This document shows positions 15,767 to 24,434 of a stretch of DNA of 64,000 nucleotides, piece by piece (positions within the stretch are counted from its first letter, which is position 1; each line of letters begins with the position of its first letter). Made by a program: the position numbers and the translations under genes. Under the pieces are notes generated by a model. The model did not search any database. It was not told the DNA's origin and saw only the letters and a program-made list of their open reading frames with translations. This DNA is from RBG-13-51-18 sp050014095 (GTDB taxonomy: Bacteria; Chloroflexota; Dehalococcoidia; Dehalococcoidales; RBG-16-60-22). The stretch spans positions 1 through 64,000 of the forward strand of contig JBEKDZ010000002.1 of NCBI GenBank assembly GCA_050014095.1. The letters are read 5' to 3'.

Positions 15767-17452
15767 TTATTCCCACTCAATTGTCGAAGGAGGTTTGGAC
15801 GTAATATCATAGACTACCCGGTTTATCCCCGGCACCTCGTTAACGATGCGGTTGGAAATCCGCGCCAGTAAATCATAAGGCAGCCGCGCCCAGTCCGCCG
15901 TCATGGCGTCCTCGCTGGTCACGGCGCGGATGGCTGCCAGGTAGCTGTAAGTCCTGAAGTCCCCCATTACCCCCACACTCCTTATATCGGTAAGGACGCA
16001 GAAGCTCTGCCAGAGCTGCCGGTAGAGCTTGGCTTTCTTAATCTCGTTCATCAGGATAAAGTCCGCCCCGCGCAGTATCTCCAGCTTCTCTTTCGTCACT
16101 TCCCCGATGCACCTTATCGCCAGCCCAGGCCCCGGGAAAGGCTGCCGCCAGACCATTTCCTCCGGTAGTCCCAGCTCTTTGCCTACCAGTCTTACCTCGT
16201 CCTTGAAGAGGAAACGCAGCGGCTCTAAAAGCTTTAAGGTCATGCGCGCCGGCAGCCCGCCGACATTGTGGTGCGACTTTATTTTAGCGGAGGCATTGCT
16301 CACCGAGGATACGCTTTCGATGACGTCCGGGTAGAGCGTGCCCTGCGCCAGGAAATCCACCTTGCCGATCTTTTTAGCTTCGTCCTCGAAGACGCGGATA
16401 AACTCCTCGCCGATTATCTTGCGCTTTTCCTCCGGGTCGATGATGCCCTTCAGACGGTTGAGGAATCTGTCTATGGCATCGACATAGATAATGCTCATGC
16501 CCAGGTTACTCTTAAAGACCTTGAGCGTCCTTTCCGCTTCCTCGCGGCGTAGCAGTCCATTATTCACGAAAATGCAGGTAAGCTGGTCGCCGATGGCCCG
16601 GTGGATAAGCGTCGCCACCACCGATGAGTCCACCCCGCCTGATAGCGCATTAATGACTTTGCCCTTACCCACCTGCGATTTGATACGCTCCATGCTTTCA
16701 GCGACGAAGTTGCCCATCGTCCAGTTGCCTTTACAGCCGCATACCTTATAGACGAAATTCTGGAGGATGGTCTTGCCTTCCGGTGTGTGGGCTACTTCTG
16801 GATGAAACTGAAGTCCGTAGATATTGCTTTTATTGCCGATAACGGCATTCGGTGAGTTTTCGGTATAGGCGAGGGCGGTAAAGCCCGGTGGCAATGCCTC
16901 GATTTTATCTCCGTGGCTCATCCAGACCGGTGTTGATTCCGGCAGACCGGCGAATAGTGGCGAATCCTCCTGGCTGATGTGCATCACGGCATGGCCGTAT
17001 TCGCGTTTGGTGCCAGGCGTAACCTCGCCGCCCAGCTGCTTTGTAATGACTTGCATCCCATAGCAGATGCCCAGCACCGGCAGGTGTTTTTCATAAACAT
17101 AGGATGGGGCGAGGGGAGCATTTTCCTCGTAGACGCTGGAAGGACCGCCGGATAAGATGAATCCCTTAGGATTGAGCGGGGCAATCTTCTTCCAGGGTGT
17201 GTCGTGGGGGAGGAGTTCGCAGTAGACCTGGGCTTCACGGACGCGTCGGGCAATCAGCATATTATATTGCGACCCGAAGTCCAGGACGATGATGGCTTCA
17301 CGTTCCGCGCCGGAGACCGCCCCTGCGGTCGTCACCGGCTGTTCGCCGCCGATCTCCTTGGCGATTTCGAGATAAGTGGACACCTCGATATCGTCGGTGG
17401 TGGCTATCCGATGGCTTTCATCAGGAGATGGTGTGATGCTCTTTTTAACCAT
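15767..17452 (-). CDS. guaA: GMP synthase (glutamine-hydrolysing)
   Basis: The enzyme converts XMP to GMP using glutamine and ATP. It has a class I glutamine amidotransferase domain (LGICYGMQ with the nucleophile Cys, and QFHPEV with His/Glu), an ATP-pyrophosphatase P-loop SGGVDSS and the C-terminal dimerisation domain ending in PPSTIEWE. I prefer ATG 17452 (561 residues). GTG 17462-17464 would add four residues. Either way ~45 residues precede the usual FGSQY start region, so the protein is longer than typical. No ribosome-binding site is visible. A weak promoter pair, TTGAAA-17-TACATT, would start the transcript within about 10 nt of the ATG, so the mRNA may be almost leaderless. It heads the purine series. 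Confidence 0.94.
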   Translation of the reverse strand: MVKKSITPSPDESHRIATTDDIEVSTYLEIAKEIGGEQPVTTAGAVSGAEREAIIVLDFGSQYNMLIARRVREAQVYCELLPHDTPWKKIAPLNPKGFILSGGPSSVYEENAPLAPSYVYEKHLPVLGICYGMQVITKQLGGEVTPGTKREYGHAVMHISQEDSPLFAGLPESTPVWMSHGDKIEALPPGFTALAYTENSPNAVIGNKSNIYGLQFHPEVAHTPEGKTILQNFVYKVCGCKGNWTMGNFVAESMERIKSQVGKGKVINALSGGVDSSVVATLIHRAIGDQLTCIFVNNGLLRREEAERTLKVFKSNLGMSIIYVDAIDRFLNRLKGIIDPEEKRKIIGEEFIRVFEDEAKKIGKVDFLAQGTLYPDVIESVSSVSNASAKIKSHHNVGGLPARMTLKLLEPLRFLFKDEVRLVGKELGLPEEMVWRQPFPGPGLAIRCIGEVTKEKLEILRGADFILMNEIKKAKLYRQLWQSFCVLTDIRSVGVMGDFRTYSYLAAIRAVTSEDAMTADWARLPYDLLARISNRIVNEVPGINRVVYDITSKPPSTIEWE

Positions 17453-17573
17453 CTTATAGAACACAATGTACCATTATGTTATACTAATTTCAAGTAGAGA
17501 GGACGTTTTTCTGAATTCAAAAGTGACTTTTCTACCAAATAAATTTTAGTCATTAAATTCTTAAACATCCCGC

Positions 17574-18047
17574 ATGTATAAATACGAGTTTTTCAGCAAT
17601 AGCCCCGCCGCCACTTTAGGCCTCGGTAAGAAAGTAGGGGAGCATCTCCCAGCGGGCAGTATTATCGCTTTAACTGGTGAGTTGGGCTGTGGTAAAACCT
17701 TACTTACGCGGGGCATTTGCGACGGACTGGACGTGCCTTTAAGGCAGGTGAATAGTCCCACCTTCGTGCTCGTGAACGAATATAAAGGGCGCCTGCCAAT
17801 TTTTCATATAGATTTATATCGTTTAAGCGGCGTTGATAATGGATTTGAAATAGGCATTATGGACTACTTCTCACGCGCGACTGACGGCGTGATGATAATC
17901 GAGTGGGCAGAAAAGATGTCCTCCCTCCTACCGCCCGACGTTTTGAGGGTAGAATTTGACATAATATCTTTGCGGAAACGGCGTATTGTTTTTTCTTCTA
18001 ACTCTAAAAAATCCGCCGATCTGTTTAAGGAGTTAAAGGGGAAATGA
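17574..18047 (+). CDS. tsaE: tRNA t6A biosynthesis ATPase TsaE
   Basis: TsaE (YjeE) is the ATPase that helps the TsaB-TsaD complex make threonylcarbamoyl-adenosine at position 37 of ANN-decoding tRNAs. At 157 residues it has the Walker A ALTGELGCGKTLLTRG (about 30-45), the VNSPTFVLVNEY segment and the HIDLYRL motif. No good ribosome-binding site precedes the ATG. Its stop overlaps the tsaB start as ATGA, so the two are translationally coupled. It opens a tsaE-tsaB-tsaD-tsaC cluster, divergent from guaA. Confidence 0.94.
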   Translation: MYKYEFFSNSPAATLGLGKKVGEHLPAGSIIALTGELGCGKTLLTRGICDGLDVPLRQVNSPTFVLVNEYKGRLPIFHIDLYRLSGVDNGFEIGIMDYFSRATDGVMIIEWAEKMSSLLPPDVLRVEFDIISLRKRRIVFSSNSKKSADLFKELKGK

Positions 18048-18745
18048 TTATTCTGGGCATCGATACTTCCGGTTATGTTAATGCGGTCGGTGTTAGCGAT
18101 GGCATAAACGTGCTGGCAGACGCATCTTTTCCGGCTAAAACCGATTCTCTGGAGCAGATTGTCGAGAATATAGACTCAACTTTAAAGAAAGCTGGCTTGA
18201 CGCTCAAGGAGGTTGAGGGAATAGGGGTGGGGTTAGGTCCCGGCTCCTGGACGGGCATTAAGGTGGGGGTAACTGTAGGCAAGATGCTGGCTTTCAGCAC
18301 GAACAAGCCTGTGGCTGGCATCCCCACACTGGAAGCTTTAGCTTATGCTGCCCGAGATAAATCTCCGCTGGTTGGTGCTGTCATTAGCGCCGGCATCAGG
18401 GACGCTATCTATACTGCTTTTTATCGTGTCAAGAACAAATTACTCATACGGGAAGGTGATTATTTCGTCGGCGATGTTAAGGATTTGGCTCCACTGATAA
18501 AAGAACCAGTTATTTTAGTGGGGAGCGAAGTGAATCGCTACTATGAATTGCTGATTAAAGAAGATAGCTCTCTAAAAACCAAGATAAAGACTCTCGAAGC
18601 TCTGCCCTCCGGCGCTACTATTGCCAGTCTGGCCGCCAATCGCCTGGAGCAGGGCAAGAGTGATAATCCCCTCTCCTTAACCCCCCTTTATTTAAAAGAA
18701 TCTACGGCTAAAGTTTTTACTAAAAAATACTCAGGAGGAGCATAA
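18044..18745 (+). CDS. tsaB: tRNA t6A biosynthesis protein TsaB
   Basis: TsaB (YeaZ) is a non-catalytic ASKHA-fold partner that dimerises with TsaD. At 233 residues it has LGIDTSGY (3-10) and VGLGPGSWTGIKVGVTVGKMLA (about 64-85, shown in part). AAGGGG lies 3 nt before the ATG, and the start overlaps the tsaE stop by 4 bp. A short repeat separates it from tsaD. Confidence 0.93.
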   Translation: MIILGIDTSGYVNAVGVSDGINVLADASFPAKTDSLEQIVENIDSTLKKAGLTLKEVEGIGVGLGPGSWTGIKVGVTVGKMLAFSTNKPVAGIPTLEALAYAARDKSPLVGAVISAGIRDAIYTAFYRVKNKLLIREGDYFVGDVKDLAPLIKEPVILVGSEVNRYYELLIKEDSSLKTKIKTLEALPSGATIASLAANRLEQGKSDNPLSLTPLYLKESTAKVFTKKYSGGA

Positions 18746-18746
18746 A

Positions 18747-18785
18747 AATTTCCCCCTTTACAAAAGGGGGATTAAGGGGGATTTT
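18747..18785. repeat. CCCCCTTT/AAAGGGGG palindromic repeat, copy 1
   Basis: This ~39-bp element reads tttccccctttac then aaaagggggattaaggggga, forming a hairpin between tsaB and tsaD. A longer relative with the same ends lies at 34640-34756. It occupies the space where a tsaD ribosome-binding site would be expected. Confidence 0.6.
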
Positions 18786-18796
18786 GACCTCGTATT

Positions 18797-19804
18797 ATGT
18801 TGATTCTAGGTATCGAAACATCATGCGATGAAACCTCGGCAGCGCTGGTCGCCGATGGTAAAACGATACTATCCAACGTTATCGCCACCCAGCTGGATTT
18901 ACTGAAAAAGTATGGGGGTGTGGTGCCGGAGGTGGCTGCCCGCCGCCATACCGAGCTTATCGGCTATGTTATCAAGGAAGCCCTCGATACTGCCGGCAAA
19001 ACTCTGGACGATGTCGAAGCTGTCGCCGTTACCTCACGCCAGGGTTTAATCGGCTGTCTGATGGTGGGCGTGGCGGCGGCTAAATCTATCAGCTATGCCA
19101 AACAGATACCTCTCATCGGCTTGCATCACATCGAAGGGCATATTTTCGCCAATCGCTTAAGCAACCCCGACCTGCCTGTCCCCCATATCTGCTTGACTGT
19201 CTCCGGGGGACATAATATGCTGGTGCATGTTCAGAAAAATTGCCGCTATAAAGTGCTGGGTACCACGCTGGACGATGCTGCCGGCGAGGCTTTTGACAAA
19301 ATCGCTAAGTTTTTGGGGTTGGATTTCCCCGGCGGGCCGGTCATCGATAAACTTTCGCAGCAGGGCAACCGTCAAGCCTTTAGTTTCCCCCGCCCCATGA
19401 TAAGGAGCCAGGCGCTGGACTTTAGCTTTAGCGGCCTCAAGACTGCCGTTATCAACATGTTCAAGGAGAAAATCGCCAGCGATGAAGCCTTGCCCCTTGC
19501 CGATATTGCCGCCTCTTTCCAGGAGGCTATTGTGGATGTGCTGGTTGCTAAAACCCTACGCGCCGTCGAAGAACATGATTTAAAGGTGGTGAGTGTTACC
19601 GGCGGCGTCTCTGCCAACAGCCGATTAAGGGAAGTTTTTGCCGAGACCTGTAAAAAGAAGGGGATTCAGGTATTTTCCCCCAAATTATCGCTCTGCACGG
19701 ATAACGCTGCTATGATTGCAGCCGCCGGATACGCTAGAATGATGTTAGGAGAAAGGTCGGATTTACGTCTTAACGTGTTTCCCAACGCTCCGCTTGGGGG
19801 ATAA
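18797..19804 (+). CDS. tsaD: tRNA N6-threonylcarbamoyladenosine transferase TsaD
   Basis: TsaD (Gcp/Kae1/YgjD) transfers the threonylcarbamoyl group onto A37 of tRNA. At 335 residues it has the metal-binding HHIEGH (about 111-116), LGIETSCDETSAA (3-15), TVSGGHNML and CTDNAAMIA. The ATG is 51 bp after tsaB with a repeat between, and no good ribosome-binding site is visible. It is followed 2 bp later by tsaC. Confidence 0.96.
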   Translation: MLILGIETSCDETSAALVADGKTILSNVIATQLDLLKKYGGVVPEVAARRHTELIGYVIKEALDTAGKTLDDVEAVAVTSRQGLIGCLMVGVAAAKSISYAKQIPLIGLHHIEGHIFANRLSNPDLPVPHICLTVSGGHNMLVHVQKNCRYKVLGTTLDDAAGEAFDKIAKFLGLDFPGGPVIDKLSQQGNRQAFSFPRPMIRSQALDFSFSGLKTAVINMFKEKIASDEALPLADIAASFQEAIVDVLVAKTLRAVEEHDLKVVSVTGGVSANSRLREVFAETCKKKGIQVFSPKLSLCTDNAAMIAAAGYARMMLGERSDLRLNVFPNAPLGG

Positions 19805-19806
19805 AT

Positions 19807-20478
19807 ATGAAGACGAAGATAGAAAAGGTAGATGCTTCTAATCCGGATGAGAAAGTGCTGGAGCGCGCCGCCAAACTTATCATCAAGGGTGAGGTAATCG
19901 TCTGTCCCACCGATACTGGCTATGCCTTCTCCGCCAATGCCCTGGATACGCGCGCCGTAGCGAAGGTCTTTCACCTGAAAGCTCGCCCCTTCTCCAACCC
20001 CATTCATATCGCCGTTAGCTCTATCGCCGAGGCGGAAAAGTATGCTATTTTCAACGAAGCGGCACGATATCTCGCTAATCATTACCTGCCCGGCGCTTTG
20101 ACGTTAGTGTTGCCGAAAAAGGATTTAATCCCGGCGATGCTGGTGGCTGGCCTTAACACCGTCGGCATTCGTATCCCGGATAATCGCATTATATTGCGCC
20201 TGGCGGAAATGACTGCCCTCCCCCTAACCGTCACCAGCGCTAATATCAGCGGCAAACCCGGCACGTATTCTGTCGAGGAGGTCAATGCCCAACTGGGCGG
20301 AAATCTCCAGCAGGTAGCCATGGTGCTCGACCAGGGTCCTTTGAAAATGCGAGAGCTTTCCACGATAGTAGATTTATCTAAGAGCCCTCCCCAGCTTATC
20401 CGCCAGGGACGCATCGGCTGGATGACCATCCGTGAAGCGGTTAATATGTTTTATCATCCCCAGGTAAAGAATGAGTAG
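19807..20478 (+). CDS. tsaC: L-threonylcarbamoyladenylate synthase
   Basis: This YrdC/Sua5-family enzyme makes threonylcarbamoyl-AMP from threonine, bicarbonate and ATP, the substrate of TsaD. At 223 residues it is a YrdC domain with PTDTGYAF (about 36-43), KxRPFSNPIHI, PGALTLVLPK and the TSANISGKP motif (about 144-152). There is no C-terminal Sua5 domain. With tsaE, tsaB and tsaD it completes the bacterial t6A pathway in one cluster. GGGG lies 6 nt before the ATG. Confidence 0.95.
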   Translation: MKTKIEKVDASNPDEKVLERAAKLIIKGEVIVCPTDTGYAFSANALDTRAVAKVFHLKARPFSNPIHIAVSSIAEAEKYAIFNEAARYLANHYLPGALTLVLPKKDLIPAMLVAGLNTVGIRIPDNRIILRLAEMTALPLTVTSANISGKPGTYSVEEVNAQLGGNLQQVAMVLDQGPLKMRELSTIVDLSKSPPQLIRQGRIGWMTIREAVNMFYHPQVKNE

Positions 20479-20497
20479 TAGATAGGAGGTCGTTTCC

Positions 20498-20944
20498 ATG
20501 CGTATCGCTATTGGCAATGACCATCATGGTTGTAATCTAAAAACAACGGTTATAGAGATAGTCACGAAATTGGGCTATACCGTCCACGACTTCGGTTGCT
20601 ATACGGACGATGCCGTGGATTACCCTGATATCGCCATGCAGGTAGCGGAGGGCATCGTTAAGGGGAAATACGATAGGGGCATCCTTATCTGCGGCACCGG
20701 CATCGGCATGTGCATTGCCGCCAATAAAGTGCGGGGCATCCGCGCCGCCCAGTGCTATGATGTTTTTACCGCCCACCGCGCCCGCCTGCATAACAACGCG
20801 CAAATCTGCTGTCTGGCGGCAGAGGAGACCGAGACAAAGGTCAGGATTATCGTTGAAGACTTTCTCAACACCGAGTATGAAGGCGGCCGCCATGATATAA
20901 GACTCAAGAAAATAAAAGAAATCGAAGACAAACAATGCCGGTGA
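20498..20944 (+). CDS. rpiB: ribose-5-phosphate isomerase B
   Basis: The enzyme interconverts ribose-5-phosphate and ribulose-5-phosphate. At 148 residues it has the RpiB motifs IGNDHHG (3-9), DYPD and GTGIGMCIAANKVRGIRAA (Cys about 70 as catalytic base). A strong TAGGAGG lies 8 nt before the ATG. It follows tsaC by 19 bp and could be the last gene of that operon. A palindromic repeat follows. Confidence 0.94.
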   Translation: MRIAIGNDHHGCNLKTTVIEIVTKLGYTVHDFGCYTDDAVDYPDIAMQVAEGIVKGKYDRGILICGTGIGMCIAANKVRGIRAAQCYDVFTAHRARLHNNAQICCLAAEETETKVRIIVEDFLNTEYEGGRHDIRLKKIKEIEDKQCR

Positions 20945-20958
20945 CAATTTATCCTTTT

Positions 20959-21027
20959 GTCATTCTGGCGTAGGCCAGAATCCACATCCCCTTTTCCCCT
21001 CTGGATTCCAGCTTTCGCTGGAATGAC
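20959..21027. repeat. GTCATTCTGG...GGAATGAC palindromic repeat, copy 2
   Basis: This 69-bp element has outer arms GTCATTCTGGC / GCTGGAATGAC and inner arms GGCCAGAATCCA / TGGATTCCAGC, the same as copy 1 but shorter. It lies between rpiB and the CoA-transferase gene. Confidence 0.8.
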
Positions 21028-21047
21028 ATGTTAAAAATGGGGAAAAT

Positions 21048-22397
21048 ATGTCAAAACATTTAATGGAATACCAGCGTAAGCTCATCTCCGCCGAGGAAGC
21101 CGCGGGACTCGTCAAATCCGGCATGTGGATCGACTACGGCGCTATCTGCGGCTTTCCCTCGCTCATCGATGAGAAGCTAGCGGAGCGCGCTAAAGAGCTG
21201 AAGGACGTTAAGATAAGGGCGGAGCATTCGCATACTATTATCCCCCGCCATGATCCATTACAGCAGCATTTCATCCATAACTCCTGGTTCCTGGGCAAGG
21301 TAGAGCGGGAATATGCCAAGAACGGCGCTACTTCCTATATACCATTCGGACTCGGTGAGGGACCTCGCATGTACCGCCAGTGGCTCAAGGATAAAGTGGA
21401 CATTACCTTTATCGAGGTCACGCCGATGGATAAAAAAGGCAACTTCAACTTCGGCGCGGCGGTCACACGCCAGAAAGCCGCCTGCGAAGTAGCCAAGAAG
21501 GTAGTTCTGGAGGTCAACGAGCACATGCCCTGGGTCTACGGTGGCTATGACGAGGTAGTTAATATCAAGGACGTAGACTACATCGTTGAGAACCATGAAT
21601 ATAAGATTCCGGAGTTCCCTGCCGCCGCCATTACCCCCGAGGATGAAGCTATTGCCGCGCTGCTTGCCGAGCAGATAGAAGACGGCGCGACCATCCAGCT
21701 TGGTGTAGGCGCGATACCAAGCGTGGTCGGCAAGCTGCTTATCAAGCACAACCTTAAAGACCTCGGCATCCATTCCGAGATGTTCAACGACAGTATGATG
21801 GAGCTTATCGAGGCGGGCGTGGTTAATGGTAAACGTAAGAGTCTTAATCGCGGTAAGTCTGTGTTTTGCTTCGCCACCGGTTCGGAAAAACTTTATAAAT
21901 TTATGGACAGAAACAAAACTCTGGCCGGCTTCCCGGTGGACTATACCAACGACCCGTATACCATCGCTAAAAATGATAAGCAAATCGCCATTAATAGTGC
22001 TTTGAAGGTGGATTTACGCGGGCAGGTCTGTTCGGAATCGGTTGGCACGCGCCAAATTAGCGGCACCGGCGGTCAGCTGGAGTTCACCCGCGGGGCGTAT
22101 TTGTCGGAGGGAGGCAAGGCTTTTATCTGTCTCCATGCCGCCCGTCAAGGCAAAGACGGTAAGCCTGTGTCCAACATCGTGCCCACTTTGGAGCTTGGAG
22201 ATATGGTAACCGTCCCCGCCTCCGATATTTCCTATGTTGTGACGGAATATGGCATGGTAAATTTAAAAGGCAAAAGCGTCTGGCAGCGCGCCAAAGCCCT
22301 TATCTCTATCGCCCACCCCACCTTCAGAGATGAGTTAACTAAACAAGCTGTTGGGGCGGGATTTATTACGAGAGGGACGGTGGGGGTGGAGTTTTAA
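21048..22397 (+). CDS. acetyl-CoA hydrolase/transferase-family CoA-transferase
   Basis: This 449-residue class I CoA-transferase is related to 4-hydroxybutyrate, butyryl-CoA:acetate and acetyl-CoA:succinate CoA-transferases. It has the N-terminal AcH_transf domain, a C-terminal domain with GTGGQLEFTRGA, and the likely catalytic glutamate in GIHSEMFND (about 244-252). The acyl substrate cannot be fixed from sequence. It probably links acetate or another short acid to CoA in fermentative or anaerobic metabolism. A GGGG precedes the ATG. It stands alone after a repeat. Confidence 0.85.
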   Translation: MSKHLMEYQRKLISAEEAAGLVKSGMWIDYGAICGFPSLIDEKLAERAKELKDVKIRAEHSHTIIPRHDPLQQHFIHNSWFLGKVEREYAKNGATSYIPFGLGEGPRMYRQWLKDKVDITFIEVTPMDKKGNFNFGAAVTRQKAACEVAKKVVLEVNEHMPWVYGGYDEVVNIKDVDYIVENHEYKIPEFPAAAITPEDEAIAALLAEQIEDGATIQLGVGAIPSVVGKLLIKHNLKDLGIHSEMFNDSMMELIEAGVVNGKRKSLNRGKSVFCFATGSEKLYKFMDRNKTLAGFPVDYTNDPYTIAKNDKQIAINSALKVDLRGQVCSESVGTRQISGTGGQLEFTRGAYLSEGGKAFICLHAARQGKDGKPVSNIVPTLELGDMVTVPASDISYVVTEYGMVNLKGKSVWQRAKALISIAHPTFRDELTKQAVGAGFITRGTVGVEF

Positions 22398-22416
22398 TGT
22401 CACCGAGGCAAGAAAG

Positions 22417-22854
22417 ATGAAAAAAGAAGACGTGGAAATAATGCAGCGTATCGATACGATAGTCTGGAACGAGCTTGTCTCGTTATTGACGGCTCATCCT
22501 GAAGAGAGTTTACACGCACCAACCTCGCCGAAATGGAAGAGCCGGGATGTATTCGCACACATGGCTCGTTGGCTTAATTATTCCAACAATCTGATTGAAA
22601 ATTACTGCGCTACCGGGGCATTACCCGATTCCGGAGCCTTGATCGAGGAATTGAATGCGCGCTGGCAGCGGGAAGATAGAGAAGCAGAACTCAAGGATGC
22701 CAAAGAAAAAGCCTTGGCGGAGTTTTCCCGGAGGCAGCGTATTATCGCATCTATCCCGCTGGATAAATGGAACGAGAAGCTGTGGCGAACCGTCAGCTAT
22801 GATGGCGCAACACACTACGCCGCACACTTGAACTACATCGTGGTTGACCGGTAA
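22417..22854 (+). CDS. ClbS/DinB-like four-helix-bundle protein
   Basis: This 145-residue protein resembles the ClbS/DfsB branch of the DinB superfamily. It has W-K-S-R-D-V-F-A-H-M-A-R-W near residue 45 and a second conserved W-N-E-K-L-W region near 115. Members include the colibactin-resistance hydrolase ClbS, but most are uncharacterised. The ATG at 22417 is chosen over an upstream frame extension because it has GAAAG just before it and gives a family-like N-terminus. The upstream extension would overlap the CoA-transferase gene. A tail lacking further helices suggests a complete protein. Confidence 0.65.
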   Translation: MKKEDVEIMQRIDTIVWNELVSLLTAHPEESLHAPTSPKWKSRDVFAHMARWLNYSNNLIENYCATGALPDSGALIEELNARWQREDREAELKDAKEKALAEFSRRQRIIASIPLDKWNEKLWRTVSYDGATHYAAHLNYIVVDR

Positions 22855-22884
22855 AAATAGCGTGATATCTCATATTACCTCTGG

Positions 22885-23859
22885 CTACTTACTCTTGTTG
22901 ACCGCCGCCTGCGCCACCGCGTAAAGCTCCTCCGGCCTATCAGACCCTATAATATACTTCTTGCCTTTGATAGTCGTTATCTTAATGCCCCGGCTACCGC
23001 GCATATAGTACGCCATTATCTGACCGTTCCAGCGTATCCCATAGCCCCCGAAGTCTGCTATTGGTGAAAATTCTACCAGTTCGATGCTCTCAATTTCATC
23101 GGTCTTCAGCCGGAGCACTTTCAACCCCAATATACCAAAACCCACGGCTATTTCCTGCCGCGTGACCGTCGTTTGTAAACCACCGTAGATAAAGAGCATT
23201 GAAAGACCTGCTACTGCCACTACCAGTGAGACCCATGCAATGGCGAACCATGCGACTACTGCTGCCGCCAGCATTATTATCGTTAATCCTATGGATAACA
23301 GACTTAACCACCATGGATTTTGTGATTCCCAGTGTACAAAAGAACCGCCGCTCTTTATTTTCTCTGCCAGTTCTTTCTCCAGCGTCGTGGTATCACTAAA
23401 AACCACTTTATTCGGGTTAGGTCGATAAGGTCGCCATACATCCAGAATTCTCGCCAGGATAAGCAACGTGCCGGTGATGATTAATATAAGTACCCAGGGG
23501 AAAGGAAAAGTGCTATCACCGGATTTTAAATACTGCAGATAGCCGGTATAGCTGCCTACCAGGAAACCGACAACTAACTCATCGAACAGGGAAAACCAGT
23601 TGAATTTTTTCTTTTTCTCCTGCCTTGCCCAGAGCTCATCGAATAGTACGGAAATACCTATGAATAAGACGGATAAACCCACCGTGATGCCGAAGCCCAG
23701 GTTGGGTGAGCCGTAACTGTTGATATTGCCGTGAAAATCCCAGTGGGTTGGTGCCACTGAAGGCAGGGGGCCCATCGCAATAGTATAGACGATGATGAAT
23801 ATCAACGCAGCTACGGCTGGCACATGCGTCCATAATGGGTGTAGCAGCTTAATTTTCAC
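22885..23859 (-). CDS. DUF1648-type multi-pass membrane protein
   Basis: This 324-residue protein has at least five hydrophobic segments (about 12-30, 55-73, 90-108, 120-138, 186-228) and a C-terminal soluble part that resembles a bacterial PH-like domain. The early VAPTHWDFHGNINSYGS motif is typical of DUF1648 proteins, which often sit beside GntR/YtrA or autorepressor regulators. Its start is 10 bp after the GntR gene, so it is the regulated partner. Some relatives respond to envelope stress or antimicrobial peptides. No function is assigned here. Confidence 0.7.
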   Translation of the reverse strand: MKIKLLHPLWTHVPAVAALIFIIVYTIAMGPLPSVAPTHWDFHGNINSYGSPNLGFGITVGLSVLFIGISVLFDELWARQEKKKKFNWFSLFDELVVGFLVGSYTGYLQYLKSGDSTFPFPWVLILIITGTLLILARILDVWRPYRPNPNKVVFSDTTTLEKELAEKIKSGGSFVHWESQNPWWLSLLSIGLTIIMLAAAVVAWFAIAWVSLVVAVAGLSMLFIYGGLQTTVTRQEIAVGFGILGLKVLRLKTDEIESIELVEFSPIADFGGYGIRWNGQIMAYYMRGSRGIKITTIKGKKYIIGSDRPEELYAVAQAAVNKSK

Positions 23860-23869
23860 ATTTTGCCTC

Positions 23870-24253
23870 CTAACGGTTCTTCAGTTGCTCTGTTTGCCGG
23901 TTTAGTATCTCTTGTATTTCCTCAGGCTTCAGCCCCATCAGCAGGGCGTCGGTCATTATCTCCTCCAGGCGGGCGGTGATTTCTGCAGCCGCCGCTCGTT
24001 TATCTTCCGGCTGATTCAACCGGGCAATCGTTGCCCGCCGTCCCAGAGACAAGTTGATGATGCCCTGCTCTCGCAGCTTGATGTAAGCGCTGCGGACGGT
24101 ATGCATATTGATGCCGAGGCTTTTCGCCAGCTCCCTGACTGACGGCAGCTCGTCTCCCTGCTTAAGCGTGCCTTTACGTATCTGCTCCTTAATCTGGATA
24201 ACCATTTGCAGATATAAAGGCCGGGCATCGTTTTTATCTATTGATATCAGCAT
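23870..24253 (-). CDS. GntR-family regulator, YtrA type
   Basis: This 127-residue protein has an N-terminal winged helix (about 10-78, PLYLQMVIQIKEQIRKGTL and ELPSVRELAKSLGINMHTVRSAY shown in part) and a short C-terminal helical tail instead of a metabolite-binding domain. This is the YtrA subfamily, which usually represses its own operon with a membrane protein or ABC transporter. Its promoter overlaps a perfect 9-bp inverted repeat, which predicts autorepression. The downstream membrane protein is very likely co-transcribed. Confidence 0.9.
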   Translation of the reverse strand: MLISIDKNDARPLYLQMVIQIKEQIRKGTLKQGDELPSVRELAKSLGINMHTVRSAYIKLREQGIINLSLGRRATIARLNQPEDKRAAAAEITARLEEIMTDALLMGLKPEEIQEILNRQTEQLKNR

Positions 24254-24265
24254 TGTTATATCCTG

Positions 24266-24290
24266 ACTGTTATAGTAATATTATAACAGT
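24266..24290. promoter_or_regulatory. operator of the GntR/YtrA regulator
   Basis: A perfect 9-bp inverted repeat, ACTGTTATA-N7-TATAACAGT, overlaps the -10 box of the minus-strand promoter. Symmetry and position fit repression by the dimeric GntR protein encoded just downstream. Confidence 0.75.
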
Positions 24291-24308
24291 ACCGACTATT
24301 TCTGTCAA
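24280..24308 (-). promoter_or_regulatory. promoter of the gntR-membrane protein operon
   Basis: On the minus strand there is a perfect -35 TTGACA (24303-24308), a 17-nt spacer and a perfect -10 TATAAT (24280-24285). The start codon is about 27 bp beyond the -10 box. Confidence 0.85.
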
Positions 24309-24368
24309 GATATTATGGCTATTTCTCTGTGACAACTCATGTCCTATTTTGTTTCTATCTCATTTAGC

Positions 24369-24398
24369 TTGACAATAAACTCTGTTACATGCTATCTT
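24369..24398 (+). promoter_or_regulatory. promoter upstream of ilvDBN
   Basis: Perfect TTGACA (24369-24374), an 18-nt spacer and TATCTT (24393-24398, 4 of 6) lie 143 bp before ilvD. A transcript starting near 24405 would meet a terminator about 30 nt later. Confidence 0.6.
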
Positions 24399-24434
24399 TA
24401 GATACGGGCTTCAAGCAAAAATCTGTTCCCCGGT

